DNA from: Chloroherpetonaceae bacterium
GTDB taxonomy: Bacteria; Bacteroidota; Chlorobiia; Chlorobiales; Thermochlorobacteraceae
Direction of reading: 5' to 3'
NCBI GenBank assembly: GCA_025056565.1
Contig: JANWWA010000003.1
Location: 164,263-228,262, forward strand
DNA length: 64,000 bases
This document shows positions 18,303-29,264 of this stretch, in pieces (the stretch's first letter is position 1; the number at the start of each line of letters is the position of its first letter). A program made the position numbers and the translations under genes. The notes beneath the pieces were generated by a model. The model saw nothing but the letters and a program-made list of their open reading frames with translations, ran no database searches and was not told the origin of the DNA.

Positions 18303-21140
18303 TTATCCTGTATTGCGAATGCCAGCGGCAATAGAGTTGACCGAGTTGCGCAAAACGGAGAGCAATTTTTTGCGCTCTTCTTCGCTGGCTTCAGAGCGAC
18401 GATATTTTTTGAGGGCAATGACTTGTATGTAGCTCAGTGGGTCAATGTAAGGCTCTCGGGCACGAATAGAGCGACGCAAAGCGGGGTTATTTTCCAAAAG
18501 CTCCTTTTGGCGTGTAATGGTGCAAATAAGGTCAATTGTGTGGTAAAAACGGGTGCGAATCGCCTCAAAGATGGTCATACCCATGGCAGTGTCACTGACC
18601 AGTTTGGCATACTCTTCGGCGACGCGAATGTCGCACTTTGAAAGCGACATTTGCATACTGTCAAGAAGTGTGCGGAAGAATCGCCAGCCATCATACATCT
18701 CTTGGAAAAGCGCAATAGAGGTGCCTTGTGCAAGCACGGCATCTACGCCGTCGCTAAAGCCAAACCAACTGGGCAGGGTAGCTCGACTTTGCGTCCACGC
18801 AAAAACCCAAGGAATTGCGCGCAAGTCTTCGATGCGTCCTGCGCCGCGCCGTTTGGCAGGGCGAGAGCCAATTTTCATTTCAGCAATAATGTCAATTGGC
18901 GTGGCTTCATAAAAGTATTCCACAAAGCGAGGATTGTCATAGATGAAGGCACGATAAGCTTTGAACGAGGCTTCGGCTGCCTGAGCCATGGCTTGTAGCC
19001 ACTCAGGTTTGGGGTCAGGTTCATTCTGCATATTGAGCGACGCAAGCATAACCGCAGTGGTCGTTAGTTCCAAGTTACGCGTGGCGATGTGTGGGGTAGC
19101 GTATTTGGACGAGATGATTTCACCTTGCTCCGTAAGTTTAATGCGTCCATCGACAGTGCCCTTGGGCTGCGCCAAGATAGCTTGATGAACTGGTGCGCCG
19201 CCGCCTCTGCCAACTGTGCCGCCTCGTCCGTGAAAGAGCTTGAGCTTGACGCCGTAACGCTCTGCGCAGGCTTTCAAGCGCAGTTGCGCATTGTAAAGCT
19301 CCCAACTCGATGCCAAAAGCCCGCCATCTTTGCTCGAGTCGGAGTAGCCAATCATCACTTCTTGCAGCATACCACGGGCACGCAGTTGCTTTTGATAGAC
19401 AGGCATTTCAAACAGCTCCCGCATAAATTCATCCGCATGCCGAAGGTCATCAATTGTCTCAAAGAGCGGGACAATGTTGAGGTCGCTTTGGAACTCATCG
19501 TTGTCCGTCAGACGAATCAGCGCCGCTTCTTTGGCAAAGAGCATGACTTCCAGAATGTGGCTCACCTTTGCGGTCATACTGACGATGTAGGTCTGGATAG
19601 CGCGTCGGCTGATAGATTCCAGCGAGCGGCGAATTTGTCGGAAGGTGCGCACGACCTCGTCAGTTTCTTCGGAAAAGCCCAGCTTGTAGGGCAGAATTGG
19701 ACGACGGCTTTGAATTTCCTGAGCAAGCCACGCTCGTTTTTCAGACTCATCCATTTCAGTATATCGCTTGGGCAGAAGCCGCAGTTGGGCTACAATTTCA
19801 TCGAGCGCTTGCGTGTGTTTGCTGCTATGCTGGCGAATGTCGAGCGTAAAGAACGAAAAGCCGAAAACTTCGGCGCGGCGAATCAGTTTGCGCACTTGCG
19901 TAAGGGCAAGTCGCTCACCTTTGTTCTGGTGTAGGCTGCGTTCAATGATGCGTAAATCCTCAAGGAAAGTCTCTTCGTCAGGGTAAGCGCCGGGCAAAGC
20001 TCGCTCTGAATCCAGCGATGCCAACGTTTGCGAAAGGCGATAGGAAATATAACGCAGTTTGATGCGATAAGGCTCATTAAAATTGCGCCCAGCCCAGCCA
20101 GCTTCAATAGCTGCGCGTCCATAGGCTTGCTCATCGCGCGCAATAGACTCGCGCAACTCACCTGAAATTTTCACGCGATTGAGCGAGCAACTAAGTTCCA
20201 CTACAGCAGCTTCCACCGCGTCAATGTATCTTTTGAGCACCTCGCGTTTGAGAAAGCGCAGCGTCTCACGCGTAACCTCATGCGTTACGAAAGGATGACC
20301 GTCACGGTCGCCGCCCGTCCATGAGTGAATGCGTAGGAAGGGTGGAATTTCAAAATGAAAGTCAGGATAAAACTCCGCCAGTGCATGCTCTAAATCGGCA
20401 TAGAGCTTTGGCAAGACGTCCCAGAAGATGTTTTCCAAGTAGTAGAGTTGGTTGCGAACTTCCTCGAAAACGGTAAGGCTGCCTTCGCGGACATCATCGG
20501 TCTGCCAGAGTGCAGTAATGATAGCAGTGAGTTCTTCGGTAAGGTCTCGGCGTTCATTAGGAGTAAGATTCGGCTGGTTGAGGCGCTCAAGCAAATACGC
20601 AATGTTACGTCGCTTAAAGAGCACGCTTTGTCGCACCGCTTCAGTCGGATGCGCAGTGAGCGTTGGCTCAATTGAAAGCCGATTAAACAGAGCCTGCAGC
20701 TCTTCGGCAGTTTTGCCTTCCTGTTTGAAGCGAGCAATCACATCGTAAAGTGAGCCTTCTAAGACAGGAGGGCGACCGCTTTCGGCTAACTCTCGCAAAG
20801 TTTCTCGGTCACGCCGAACTTGATGAACTTGTTCGGCCACATTCGTCAGATGAAAAAATGCGCCAAATGCACGTACCAAATTCCCAGCTTCCTCGATAGA
20901 GAGCGACTCAAGCAAATTCATCAATTCGGCACGCAGTGAATCCTTTTTGCCCATACGAATCTCTTTGCAGAGCAAGCGCACCTTTTCTTCCAGCTCCAAA
21001 AACTCAGCACTCTCTTGCTCAACCAGCACTTGCCCAAGCAAATTGCCAAGCATTTTGACATCACGCTGCAGCAGTGCATCGACGCTGGAGAGCTGAGCGT
21101 CAGCGGCAAACTCAACCTTCACTTCGGGACTGTGTATCAT
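18303..21140 (-). CDS. ppc: Phosphoenolpyruvate carboxylase
   Basis: 945 residues, typical of bacterial PEPC. Catalytic signatures are present in order: LTAHPTEAVRQSV (His near residue 160), SWTGGDRDGHPFVT, IGYSDSSKDGG, FHGRGGTVGRGGGAP, and RAIPWVFAWTQSR. It ends with GIRNTG, the conserved C-terminus. The enzyme makes oxaloacetate from PEP and bicarbonate, refilling C4 acids for the TCA cycle (reductive in green sulfur bacteria, oxidative in aerobic heterotrophs). It follows the RsbRD-N-like gene by 49 bp on the same strand; the start ATG at 21140 leaves a complete N-terminus. Confidence 0.97.
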   Translation of the reverse strand: MIHSPEVKVEFAADAQLSSVDALLQRDVKMLGNLLGQVLVEQESAEFLELEEKVRLLCKEIRMGKKDSLRAELMNLLESLSIEEAGNLVRAFGAFFHLTNVAEQVHQVRRDRETLRELAESGRPPVLEGSLYDVIARFKQEGKTAEELQALFNRLSIEPTLTAHPTEAVRQSVLFKRRNIAYLLERLNQPNLTPNERRDLTEELTAIITALWQTDDVREGSLTVFEEVRNQLYYLENIFWDVLPKLYADLEHALAEFYPDFHFEIPPFLRIHSWTGGDRDGHPFVTHEVTRETLRFLKREVLKRYIDAVEAAVVELSCSLNRVKISGELRESIARDEQAYGRAAIEAGWAGRNFNEPYRIKLRYISYRLSQTLASLDSERALPGAYPDEETFLEDLRIIERSLHQNKGERLALTQVRKLIRRAEVFGFSFFTLDIRQHSSKHTQALDEIVAQLRLLPKRYTEMDESEKRAWLAQEIQSRRPILPYKLGFSEETDEVVRTFRQIRRSLESISRRAIQTYIVSMTAKVSHILEVMLFAKEAALIRLTDNDEFQSDLNIVPLFETIDDLRHADEFMRELFEMPVYQKQLRARGMLQEVMIGYSDSSKDGGLLASSWELYNAQLRLKACAERYGVKLKLFHGRGGTVGRGGGAPVHQAILAQPKGTVDGRIKLTEQGEIISSKYATPHIATRNLELTTTAVMLASLNMQNEPDPKPEWLQAMAQAAEASFKAYRAFIYDNPRFVEYFYEATPIDIIAEMKIGSRPAKRRGAGRIEDLRAIPWVFAWTQSRATLPSWFGFSDGVDAVLAQGTSIALFQEMYDGWRFFRTLLDSMQMSLSKCDIRVAEEYAKLVSDTAMGMTIFEAIRTRFYHTIDLICTITRQKELLENNPALRRSIRAREPYIDPLSYIQVIALKKYRRSEASEEERKKLLSVLRNSVNSIAAGIRNTG

Positions 21141-21189
21141 AACTGCAACACAATAGGTTCAAGGTTACAACAACCGCCAGAGAGAAGCC

Positions 21190-21717
21190 TTACTTCGGCG
21201 CAGGACTTGTGCTCGGTGAAATGCGGAATGCACTGAAAAAAGCTTCAAAGATGCTGCCTTTTCGCTTTACAGCCGACTCTTCCTCACTCTGGGTCTCAAA
21301 TCCAATCGTCGTAAAGTAAATTGCCTTGTCATAGAAATAATTGAGACGCTGCGAAAACTCCAGCGCACGCTGCAACTCTAAGCTGTCCTCGAAGACGCCT
21401 TGACTGCTGACATAATTCCAAAGCTCGACGCGCGATAAAATAAGCGAATAGACAACCTCACTGAGCTTGAAACCTTGCTTGGCACGCTCTCGCCCAAGCA
21501 TAACGAAATACTCGGCAATGTCTTCTAAGGTTGACTCTTCCTTCTTAATCCAGTATCCCAAACGGCTATAAATCTGATAGACCGAATCATGCAGCGCCTC
21601 GTCCGAAAAGTTGCGATAACTTTTCGTGCAAGCGTTTGTTTTGACCTCTTGAATCCAAGACTTGGTGAGGGCTTCTGCGTGATTTTCAATCAGGTAAATG
21701 AAGCGATTGTACAGCAT
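21190..21717 (-). CDS. RsbRD N-terminal-domain-like protein
   Basis: 175 residues, all helical by inspection: WIQEVKTNACTKSYRNFSDE, LEDIAEYFVMLGRERAKQGFKLSEV and YSLILSRVELWNYV. The spacing of Trp, the GRERAKQGFKLSEVV turn and the following long helix resemble the RsbRD_N domain, a globin-like fold found at the N-terminus of stressosome and some histidine-kinase proteins. No STAS domain or kinase follows, so it would be a free-standing sensor or binding domain. The C-terminus (residues 155-175) is polar with a SPSTSPAP tail. It starts a minus-strand run that continues into ppc. Confidence 0.5.
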   Translation of the reverse strand: MLYNRFIYLIENHAEALTKSWIQEVKTNACTKSYRNFSDEALHDSVYQIYSRLGYWIKKEESTLEDIAEYFVMLGRERAKQGFKLSEVVYSLILSRVELWNYVSSQGVFEDSLELQRALEFSQRLNYFYDKAIYFTTIGFETQSEEESAVKRKGSIFEAFFSAFRISPSTSPAPK

Positions 21718-21904
21718 ACTGCAAATGAATTTGAGTGTTCAGTGTGTGAATGTAACGGATTTTGCCCTTCATTCAAAGGCGAACAAGTGTGGCAAAGAAG
21801 CCTTTCTGGCAAAAAGAAAGAGAAGTCTGCCTTATAGAATAAAGATTTCTCTGAGGAAGTCGCTATATTCCCTTGAGTGCTGACAGAATCAAATATGTTG
21901 CGTT

Positions 21905-23298
<1,394 letters not shown>

Positions 23299-23346
23299 TA
23301 CCTTGTCTTCTGCAAAGAGTGCGAATAACCCTTATCGCCAGACACG

Positions 23347-24411
23347 ATGAGACTTAAATTGAACTATGCCAAAGCGCTGGCATGGCTAATTGTCTTGATA
23401 GGTTGCTCTGGAGCTTGTGAGTCGCAGAGGCTTGCAACAAATAGAGATGGCAAATTTCAACCCAAGCAGCAAAGTCTAAGAATGATGGAAGAGTCAATTT
23501 ATCGTCCAGATGACCCGAAACCACATCCAGACCTCTTGCCAGAGGACGTTGTAAGGATTCAGCTACGCGCCTTGAAGCATAACGACAGTAGCAATCACGG
23601 CATTGCCGTGACCTATCGGTTTGCATCGCCTGACAATAAGCTTTACACAGGACCGTTGCCGCGATTTATTCAAATGCTGCATAATCCCCTCTACGCCCCA
23701 ATGCTGAACTACGAAACTGAAGAAATTGGCGAAATAAAAAAGAAAGGCAACTATGCAGAGCAGAAAGTTGTCCTAATTGACAAAACTGGGCGTGCCTACA
23801 CATACCTCTTTATGCTCTCCAAGCAAGAAGAAGGCGACTATAAAGGCTGCTGGATGACAGACGGAGTGCGCAACCTGACCGCTGAGCGACAAAGCGAAGC
23901 AACTCGACTGACGCTCACACTGGAGCAAAAGAAACAAATGCTGGATTCGCTTTTCGAACAGCTAAAAAACGCTGAAAGCGAAGAGGTAGCCACGTTTGTC
24001 GAAAACCTGATTTGGGAGCTTTGGATGACGAGTGAGCGAGAGGAAATCAATGTCTTGATGGCGCGAGGTATAGAAGAAATGCGTGAAAGTAACTACGCAC
24101 GTGCGATTCAAGTGTTCACGGCGATTACAGAACTGGCACCAGACTTTCCAGAAGGATGGAACAAGCGAGCGACGGCATACTACCTCAAAGGTGATTTTGC
24201 CAAATCGGTCAAAGACATCGAGCGCACTTTAGCTCTGGAGCCACGCCATTTTGGCGCACTGTCTGGCTTAGGGCTAATCTATTCAGCATTAGGCAATGAC
24301 CAAGCGGCGCTGAGAGCATATGAAGCTGTGCTGGAAATTCATCCGCAGCAAAAAACATTGCGAAAGTATGTCGAAGAACTGCGCCGCAAATTGGGCATTC
24401 GGCGATTGTAG
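23347..24411 (+). CDS. Lipoprotein with DUF4864-like and TPR domains
   Basis: 354 residues. A lipobox LIGC follows a short hydrophobic stretch, so Cys about residue 20 is probably lipidated and the protein is periplasmic or on the outer membrane. Residues ~60-180 match the DUF4864 pattern (LPEDVVRIQLRALKHND, GIAVTYRFASPDNKLYTGPL, RFIQMLHNPLYAPML). From about residue 240 there are three TPR units (ARAIQVFTAITELAPDFPEG, AKSVKDIERTLALEPRHFGA, AALRAYEAVLEIHPQQ). The combination suggests a protein-protein interaction role at the envelope. It follows the ferredoxin-NADP reductase by 48 bp. Confidence 0.68.
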   Translation: MRLKLNYAKALAWLIVLIGCSGACESQRLATNRDGKFQPKQQSLRMMEESIYRPDDPKPHPDLLPEDVVRIQLRALKHNDSSNHGIAVTYRFASPDNKLYTGPLPRFIQMLHNPLYAPMLNYETEEIGEIKKKGNYAEQKVVLIDKTGRAYTYLFMLSKQEEGDYKGCWMTDGVRNLTAERQSEATRLTLTLEQKKQMLDSLFEQLKNAESEEVATFVENLIWELWMTSEREEINVLMARGIEEMRESNYARAIQVFTAITELAPDFPEGWNKRATAYYLKGDFAKSVKDIERTLALEPRHFGALSGLGLIYSALGNDQAALRAYEAVLEIHPQQKTLRKYVEELRRKLGIRRL

Positions 24412-24476
24412 ATAAGCCGACTGAGAAAACATCGCAGCATGGCAAGTTTTCATTAACACGCCTAACCCTAGAACCT

Positions 24477-25394
24477 GTGAACGCATCGCATACTGTAAAG
24501 ATTGGATTGGTGCAGCGCAAAGGTGCACCAAATCCAGAGGAGAATATCGCCCGCACCTTCGCAGGCATTCGAGAAGCAGCGGCTCGAGGGGCACAGATTG
24601 TCTCCACGCAAGAGCTTTTTACGACACTGTATTTTTGCCAAACGGAAGACTATGCGCCTTTCGAATTTGCAGAGCCGATTCCGGGCGAGACAACCGACAA
24701 ACTGTGTGCTCTCGCAAAAGAATTAGGCATTGTGATTGTTGCGGCACTGTTTGAAAAGCGCACGCAAGGACTGTATCACAACACTGCCGTTGTGATTGAT
24801 GCCGATGGGACTTATTTAGGCAAATACCGCAAGATGCACATTCCTGATGACCCCGGCTTTTATGAAAAATTTTACTTTGCGCCCGGCGATTTGGGCTTTA
24901 AGGTCTTCAAGACCCAATTTGCAACCATCGGCGTATTGATTTGCTGGGACCAGTGGTATCCTGAGGCGGCACGACTGACTGCACTGCAAGGGGCACAGAT
25001 TCTTTTCTACCCGACAGCAATTGGCTGGGCAACAAATGAGCCTGACCCTAAGATGCGCGCCGAACAATATGCAGCGTGGGAGATGATTCAACGTAGCCAT
25101 GCAATTGCCAACGGCGTCTTTGTCGCTGTAACCAATCGGGTCGGTCGAGAAAATTCACCTGAAAATCCAGGTGAAGGCTTGGAATTTTGGGGACAAAGTT
25201 TCGTGGCTAATCCCTTCGGTGTCTGTTTGGCAAAGGCTTCTGCTGAACAAGAAGAAGTGCTCGTGGTCGAGTGCGATTTGTCTCAAATTGACTTCTATCG
25301 GCAGCATTGGCCGTTTCTACGCGACCGCCGCATTGATACCTATGCCCCGCTGACCAAACGATTTTGGGACAGCGAAACTGAAGCCGAAGTTTGA
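24477..25394 (+). CDS. aguB: N-carbamoylputrescine amidase-like carbon-nitrogen hydrolase
   Basis: 305 residues, one nitrilase-superfamily domain. The catalytic triad is visible: Glu in STQELFTTLYF, Lys in YRKMHIPDDPGFYEKF, and Cys in LICWDQWYPEAAR. The motif around the Cys (ICWDQWYPE) and the neighbouring YPTAIGW are typical of AguB, which hydrolyses N-carbamoylputrescine to putrescine in the arginine decarboxylase route. The start is GTG at 24477. A partner agmatine deiminase (aguA) is not adjacent. The gene follows the TPR lipoprotein gene by 65 bp. Confidence 0.88.
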   Translation: MNASHTVKIGLVQRKGAPNPEENIARTFAGIREAAARGAQIVSTQELFTTLYFCQTEDYAPFEFAEPIPGETTDKLCALAKELGIVIVAALFEKRTQGLYHNTAVVIDADGTYLGKYRKMHIPDDPGFYEKFYFAPGDLGFKVFKTQFATIGVLICWDQWYPEAARLTALQGAQILFYPTAIGWATNEPDPKMRAEQYAAWEMIQRSHAIANGVFVAVTNRVGRENSPENPGEGLEFWGQSFVANPFGVCLAKASAEQEEVLVVECDLSQIDFYRQHWPFLRDRRIDTYAPLTKRFWDSETEAEV

Positions 25395-25480
25395 GACCAA
25401 AGTGCTATTTTGCAGCTACGCTGGCAGAAAGCAACGACTGCCAGAAGAAAGTAACCCAAAACAGTAAAAACATCAATCAG

Positions 25481-26062
25481 ATGAAAAAAGCACTTATACT
25501 GGTTTGTCTGCTGCTGCTTCTTTCAGTTTCTGCTCAAGCTCAACTGCTGCCTTCGCTGCGATTGGGTGCAGGAGGCGGGTTTTCTGGCTCGAGTCAGACA
25601 ACCACCGTCTTGGGCAGAGACATTACCACTACATATGCAGGCTTTAACTTGGGAGGCAAATTTAAGGCGACGATTCCGCTCGTGCCGCTAACGCCTATGG
25701 TGTTTGTCAACTACAGCTCCTTTAGCCTCACGACCGAAAATGTAACCTCAGACATTCGCTCAACGATGCTTGCATATGGAATTGGTGCAGAGTTGGTCAT
25801 TTTACCCTTGCCTGTTATCTCACCGTATGTCGGCGTGGATGTGGGGCTTTACAGTGCCTCCTCGACAGCACAGAATGCCACGACCACCACACGTACAGGC
25901 GTAGGAGTGGGATTAGGGGCCGAAATCAGTGTGCCCCTCGTGCCGATTGCGTTTGAAGTAGAGGGCAAGTATCGCCTCTCAAACCTTCTTGGCAGACAAG
26001 AAGGAGAGCGTGCATTCAATTACTTCCAAGTCTCCGCAATGCTCATGCTGAAAATACTGTAA
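25481..26062 (+). CDS. Outer-membrane beta-barrel protein (paralogue 1)
   Basis: 193 residues from the ATG at 25481, which starts a clear signal peptide (MKKALILVCLLLLLSVSAQA, cleavage after AQA). The rest is Gly-rich alternating beta sequence, with LRLGAGGGFSG near the N-terminus and FEVEGKYRLSNLLGRQEG, then YFQVSAMLMLKIL at the end. This is an 8-strand OmpA/OmpX-like barrel pattern. The longer reading from 25391 adds a polar stretch before the signal peptide and is unlikely. It is paralogous with the gene at 26208-26864: both share LRLGxGGGF, the PxIxPYxGxDxGLY segment and the end. Confidence 0.75.
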   Translation: MKKALILVCLLLLLSVSAQAQLLPSLRLGAGGGFSGSSQTTTVLGRDITTTYAGFNLGGKFKATIPLVPLTPMVFVNYSSFSLTTENVTSDIRSTMLAYGIGAELVILPLPVISPYVGVDVGLYSASSTAQNATTTTRTGVGVGLGAEISVPLVPIAFEVEGKYRLSNLLGRQEGERAFNYFQVSAMLMLKIL

Positions 26063-26075
26063 GACAAGTAAAGCT

Positions 26076-26131
26076 GGACTGCATCTACCCCTCGCTTCCA
26101 CAGCATAGGTTAGGGGCAAAGATGCAGTTCC
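26076..26131. repeat. Long imperfect stem-loop between paralogous barrel genes
   Basis: GGACTGCATCT (26076-26086) pairs with AGATGCAGTTCC (26120-26131, one extra T), and CCCCT (26088-26092) pairs with AGGGG (26112-26116). That makes about 16 bp of stem with a bulge and a loop of about 19 nt. Only a short T run follows some bases later, so it is not a textbook terminator; an attenuator or mRNA-stabilising hairpin between the two genes is plausible. Confidence 0.55.
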
Positions 26132-26207
26132 GCACCGCTTTTAGAACATGACTTTGCTCATTCAAAAAATCTCAGTCGCATCAATCGCGGCAGAAAGGAG
26201 AGAAAAA

Positions 26208-26864
26208 ATGCGCACAATCAAAACTTTGATGCTCTGGCTTATCGGGGCTACGGTAATCGCAGATGTGGCAGTTGCACAGCCCGGACTGCGCTTAGGAATT
26301 GGAGGAGGCTTTACCGCAGGCGGGCATGATGTGTCTTACAATCCCGTTGCAGGCTCAGGATTTGTGTCAGCTGTGCGGAGTGCACAGTATAGCGGTGGCA
26401 ACATCAACGGCAAGCTCAAGCTGGACTTTCTGCTCACGCTAACAGGACACCTGACATACAACTTGCTAACGACTTCTTCGCAAACTGCTGTAAATGTCGG
26501 AGGCGTCCCTATCAATAACCCGTTTGCGCCTACGGGCTCAAGGCTCAATGTGCTAAATGCAGCTGTGGGCTTAGAGCTGCCGCTACGCTTGCCCATTATT
26601 ACGCCCTACATTGGCGCAGATATTGGACTGTATAACATCACGCCAGAGGGACAGTCGGCTTACACGCGCTACGGAGCAGGCATTGGAGTTGGTGTAGAAA
26701 TCTACCCGCCGCTAATTCCAATCGTCTTCGAGGTGGAAGCACGATACCGCTTTGCAAATCTCATCGGTCGTGAAGAAATCACGGTGCAAAACCTTGTGCG
26801 AGCGCCTGAAAATGCTCTAAATTATGTGCAGATTTCAGCAATGCTGCTCTTCAAGTTGTTCTAA
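26208..26864 (+). CDS. Outer-membrane beta-barrel protein (paralogue 2)
   Basis: 218 residues from the ATG at 26208, directly preceded by AAAGGAG (26194-26200). It has a signal peptide (MRTIKTLMLWLIGATVIADVAVAQ) and a barrel of the same plan as the preceding gene: PGLRLGIGGGFTAGG, then PIITPYIGADIGLYNI, GAGIGVGVEIYPPLIPIVFEVE and the C-terminal ISAMLLFKLF. The common end pattern and shared motifs show tandem duplication. The function of the pair is not known; small barrels of this type are often structural or adhesive. Confidence 0.78.
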   Translation: MRTIKTLMLWLIGATVIADVAVAQPGLRLGIGGGFTAGGHDVSYNPVAGSGFVSAVRSAQYSGGNINGKLKLDFLLTLTGHLTYNLLTTSSQTAVNVGGVPINNPFAPTGSRLNVLNAAVGLELPLRLPIITPYIGADIGLYNITPEGQSAYTRYGAGIGVGVEIYPPLIPIVFEVEARYRFANLIGREEITVQNLVRAPENALNYVQISAMLLFKLF

Positions 26865-26922
26865 CGTTTCGGAAATCATCAGTCTTAGGTTGAAAAATCG
26901 TAACTAAAGCTGCATGTGCACT

Positions 26923-27657
26923 ATGCGAGTAAGTGTGTACCTTGTTGCTTTTCTTGCTTTTGCGAGCTCAGCGCTGGCGCAATTTGAAGGCGTCATAGAG
27001 ATGAAAATGACCGCAACAAGTGCCGCAGGGCAGGAAACAATGACTGCGACAATGGTAAACTCCATTAAAGGTGCTTCGTTTCGTGGGGAAACTAGCACAA
27101 GCGTAGGCGGCACAGTAATCAAGCAAATTATGCTGCTGCGAGGAAGTGAGCCGAACAAAATCTATATGCTGAATCCAGACACGAAGACCTACACGGAAAT
27201 GGATATAGCAAGTATGACAGACGCGATGACGCAAAGCGACGAAGACTATGAGGTAAAAAAAGTAGGGAGCGAGAAAATTCTGGGCTACAATTGCACCCGC
27301 GTGCAGGTCAAGTGGAAGAAAAGCCAGCTCACAATGGAGATGTGGACGACAAAAGATGTGTTGGATTGGGCAACCTATGTGAGAATGCAAAATAACCCTG
27401 CTTTGCGTAATAACAAGCTCGCCACTGCGCTGCGTAACGCTGGAGCTGATGGAATGGCGCTGAAAGTGGTAAGCGAAACGCAAGATGGAGGCAAGAACAT
27501 AATGGAGGTCGTAAAAGTTGAGAGGAAAGCAGTGCCTGCATCGCTCTTTGAGATTCCGAAGGATTACAAGAAGTCCGAAGGAATGTTCGGCATACCCGGC
27601 ATGACGAAGGAAAAAATGCAAGAGATGATGAAGCAAATGAAAAAGCAGCAAAATTAA
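26923..27657 (+). CDS. Periplasmic DUF4412-domain protein
   Basis: 244 residues. A signal peptide ([20 protein letters not shown]) is followed by the DUF4412 pattern: [17 protein letters not shown], then [42 protein letters not shown] and [14 protein letters not shown]. This LolA-like fold in Bacteroidota/Chlorobi is periplasmic. The C-terminus is Met/Lys-rich ([13 protein letters not shown]). I start at the second Met (26923) so that the signal peptide begins with MRVS; the ATG at 26914 is possible. No partner is obvious. Confidence 0.78.
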   Translation: MRVSVYLVAFLAFASSALAQFEGVIEMKMTATSAAGQETMTATMVNSIKGASFRGETSTSVGGTVIKQIMLLRGSEPNKIYMLNPDTKTYTEMDIASMTDAMTQSDEDYEVKKVGSEKILGYNCTRVQVKWKKSQLTMEMWTTKDVLDWATYVRMQNNPALRNNKLATALRNAGADGMALKVVSETQDGGKNIMEVVKVERKAVPASLFEIPKDYKKSEGMFGIPGMTKEKMQEMMKQMKKQQN

Positions 27658-27758
27658 CCCAAAGCTTTCAGCAAGTCGCAGGCAAAGTACGCCCCAGTGC
27701 AATTGCCAGCGGCACATTTCACCTCTTTTCATCAAACCAAACCTTGTGCAAAACATCT

Positions 27759-29204
27759 GTGGCAGAGAAAATTACGCCTCGTGCAAAAGATTATTCCCAG
27801 TGGTATATCGATATTGTCCGAGAAGCCAAACTGGCTGATTACAGCGATGTGCGCGGCTGTATGGTGATTCGTCCCAATGGTTATGCAATTTGGGAGAAAA
27901 TGCAGGCGGCACTGGACAAAATGTTCAAGGATACAGGTCACGTCAATGCCTACTTCCCGCTCTTTATTCCCGAATCTTTTATGAAAAAGGAAGCAGAGCA
28001 TATTGAGGGCTTTGCGCCAGAGTGTGCCGTAGTAACGCATGCAGGCGGTGAAGAATTGCAAGAAAAGCTCTATGTGCGCCCAACTTCAGAGACGATTATT
28101 TGGTCGACCTACGCCAAATGGATTCAATCGTATCGCGATTTGCCGATTCTAATCAATCAATGGGCAAATGTGGTGCGGTGGGAACTGCGCACGCGACTGT
28201 TTTTGCGCACCGCTGAATTTCTCTGGCAAGAAGGACACACCGCACACGCCACCGAAGAAGAGGCGATTGCAGAAACCCTGCAGATGATTGAAGTCTATCG
28301 CCGCTTTGCCGAAGAGTATATGGCGCTGCCAGTAATTATGGGCAAAAAAACAGAGTCAGAGAAATTTGCAGGCGCAGTCGATACCTACTGCATTGAAGCA
28401 ATGATGCAAGATGGCAAAGCACTTCAAGCAGGCACATCGCACCACTTGGGGCAAAACTTTGCCAAGGCCTTCGACTGCCGCTACCAAACCAAAGACGGTA
28501 AGTTGGAATACGTCTGGGCAACCAGTTGGGGCGTCTCTACGCGGCTCATTGGCGCACTGGTTATGGCACATTCTGACGACAAAGGGTTGGTGCTGCCACC
28601 GAAGTTAGCATCTCGTCAGGTCGTCATTGTGCCAATTTTCAAAGGCGATAAAACAGCTGTCGTAGAAAAATCACATCAAGTTGCTCAGATGCTCCGAGAA
28701 AAAGGCATTACGGCATTTGTTGACGATAGTGAGCAAAACACACCCGGCTGGAAATTTGCGGAGTATGAACTGCAGGGCATTCCTGTGCGTCTGGAAATTG
28801 GACCAAAAGACCTTGCAGCCGAGCAGTGCGTAGCCGTGCGACGCGATACAGGTGAAAAAACCACGCTGCCTATTAACACGCACCTTAGCGAATGCATTAC
28901 TGGACTGCTGGATGCGATGCAGCAGAATCTCTTTGCACGGGCAAAAGCCTTCCGCGACGCCAATACCAAAGAAGTGCATGACTATGACGAGTTCAAAGCC
29001 CAAGTAGAAAAAGGCTTTGCAATTGCACACTGGGACGGCACACGCGAAACCGAAGCCAAAATCAAAGAAGAAACCAAAGCCACGATTCGATGCATTCCAA
29101 TTCAGAAGGAGTTCATTGAGCAATATCGCTTGCACGAAGAAGGCAAGTGCATTTACTCGGGCAAGCCATCGAAGCAAAAAGTGGTCTTTGCAAAGGCATA
29201 TTAG
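27759..29204 (+). CDS. proS: Prolyl-tRNA synthetase (archaeal/eukaryotic type)
   Basis: 481 residues. Class II motifs are visible: motif 2 region [28 protein letters not shown], and motif 3 [22 protein letters not shown]. The anticodon-binding domain follows. The C-terminus ([22 protein letters not shown]) is the zinc-domain remnant ending in Tyr of the shorter, archaeal-type ProRS, not the insertion-containing bacterial type. There is no ATG start. The GTG at 27759 gives [15 protein letters not shown], which aligns with the family's N-terminus; an upstream TTG at 27744 adds five residues. It charges tRNA-Pro. gltX follows on the same strand but has its own promoter-like box. Confidence 0.94.
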   Translation: MAEKITPRAKDYSQWYIDIVREAKLADYSDVRGCMVIRPNGYAIWEKMQAALDKMFKDTGHVNAYFPLFIPESFMKKEAEHIEGFAPECAVVTHAGGEELQEKLYVRPTSETIIWSTYAKWIQSYRDLPILINQWANVVRWELRTRLFLRTAEFLWQEGHTAHATEEEAIAETLQMIEVYRRFAEEYMALPVIMGKKTESEKFAGAVDTYCIEAMMQDGKALQAGTSHHLGQNFAKAFDCRYQTKDGKLEYVWATSWGVSTRLIGALVMAHSDDKGLVLPPKLASRQVVIVPIFKGDKTAVVEKSHQVAQMLREKGITAFVDDSEQNTPGWKFAEYELQGIPVRLEIGPKDLAAEQCVAVRRDTGEKTTLPINTHLSECITGLLDAMQQNLFARAKAFRDANTKEVHDYDEFKAQVEKGFAIAHWDGTRETEAKIKEETKATIRCIPIQKEFIEQYRLHEEGKCIYSGKPSKQKVVFAKAY

Positions 29205-29220
29205 CCTCAGAGTGTTTTTG

Positions 29221-29228
29221 TATCTTTG
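29221..29228 (+). promoter_or_regulatory. Promoter-like -7 box TATCTTTG for gltX
   Basis: Exact TAnnTTTG match, 36 bp upstream of the gltX ATG and inside the longer ORF that opens at 29226. It supports the ATG at 29265. Confidence 0.45.
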
Positions 29229-29264
29229 CGCCTTCGTTACGCTAACTCAACGCTGAAAACGACA

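Noticed and set aside
19089-19934. 281-codon plus-strand ORF inside ppc
   Set aside because: Antisense to the well-conserved PEP carboxylase; the translation has no family features.
26968-27756. 262-codon minus-strand ORF opposite the DUF4412 gene
   Set aside because: Rich in Cys, His, Leu and Phe with no domain; the plus-strand gene has a signal peptide and a recognised family.
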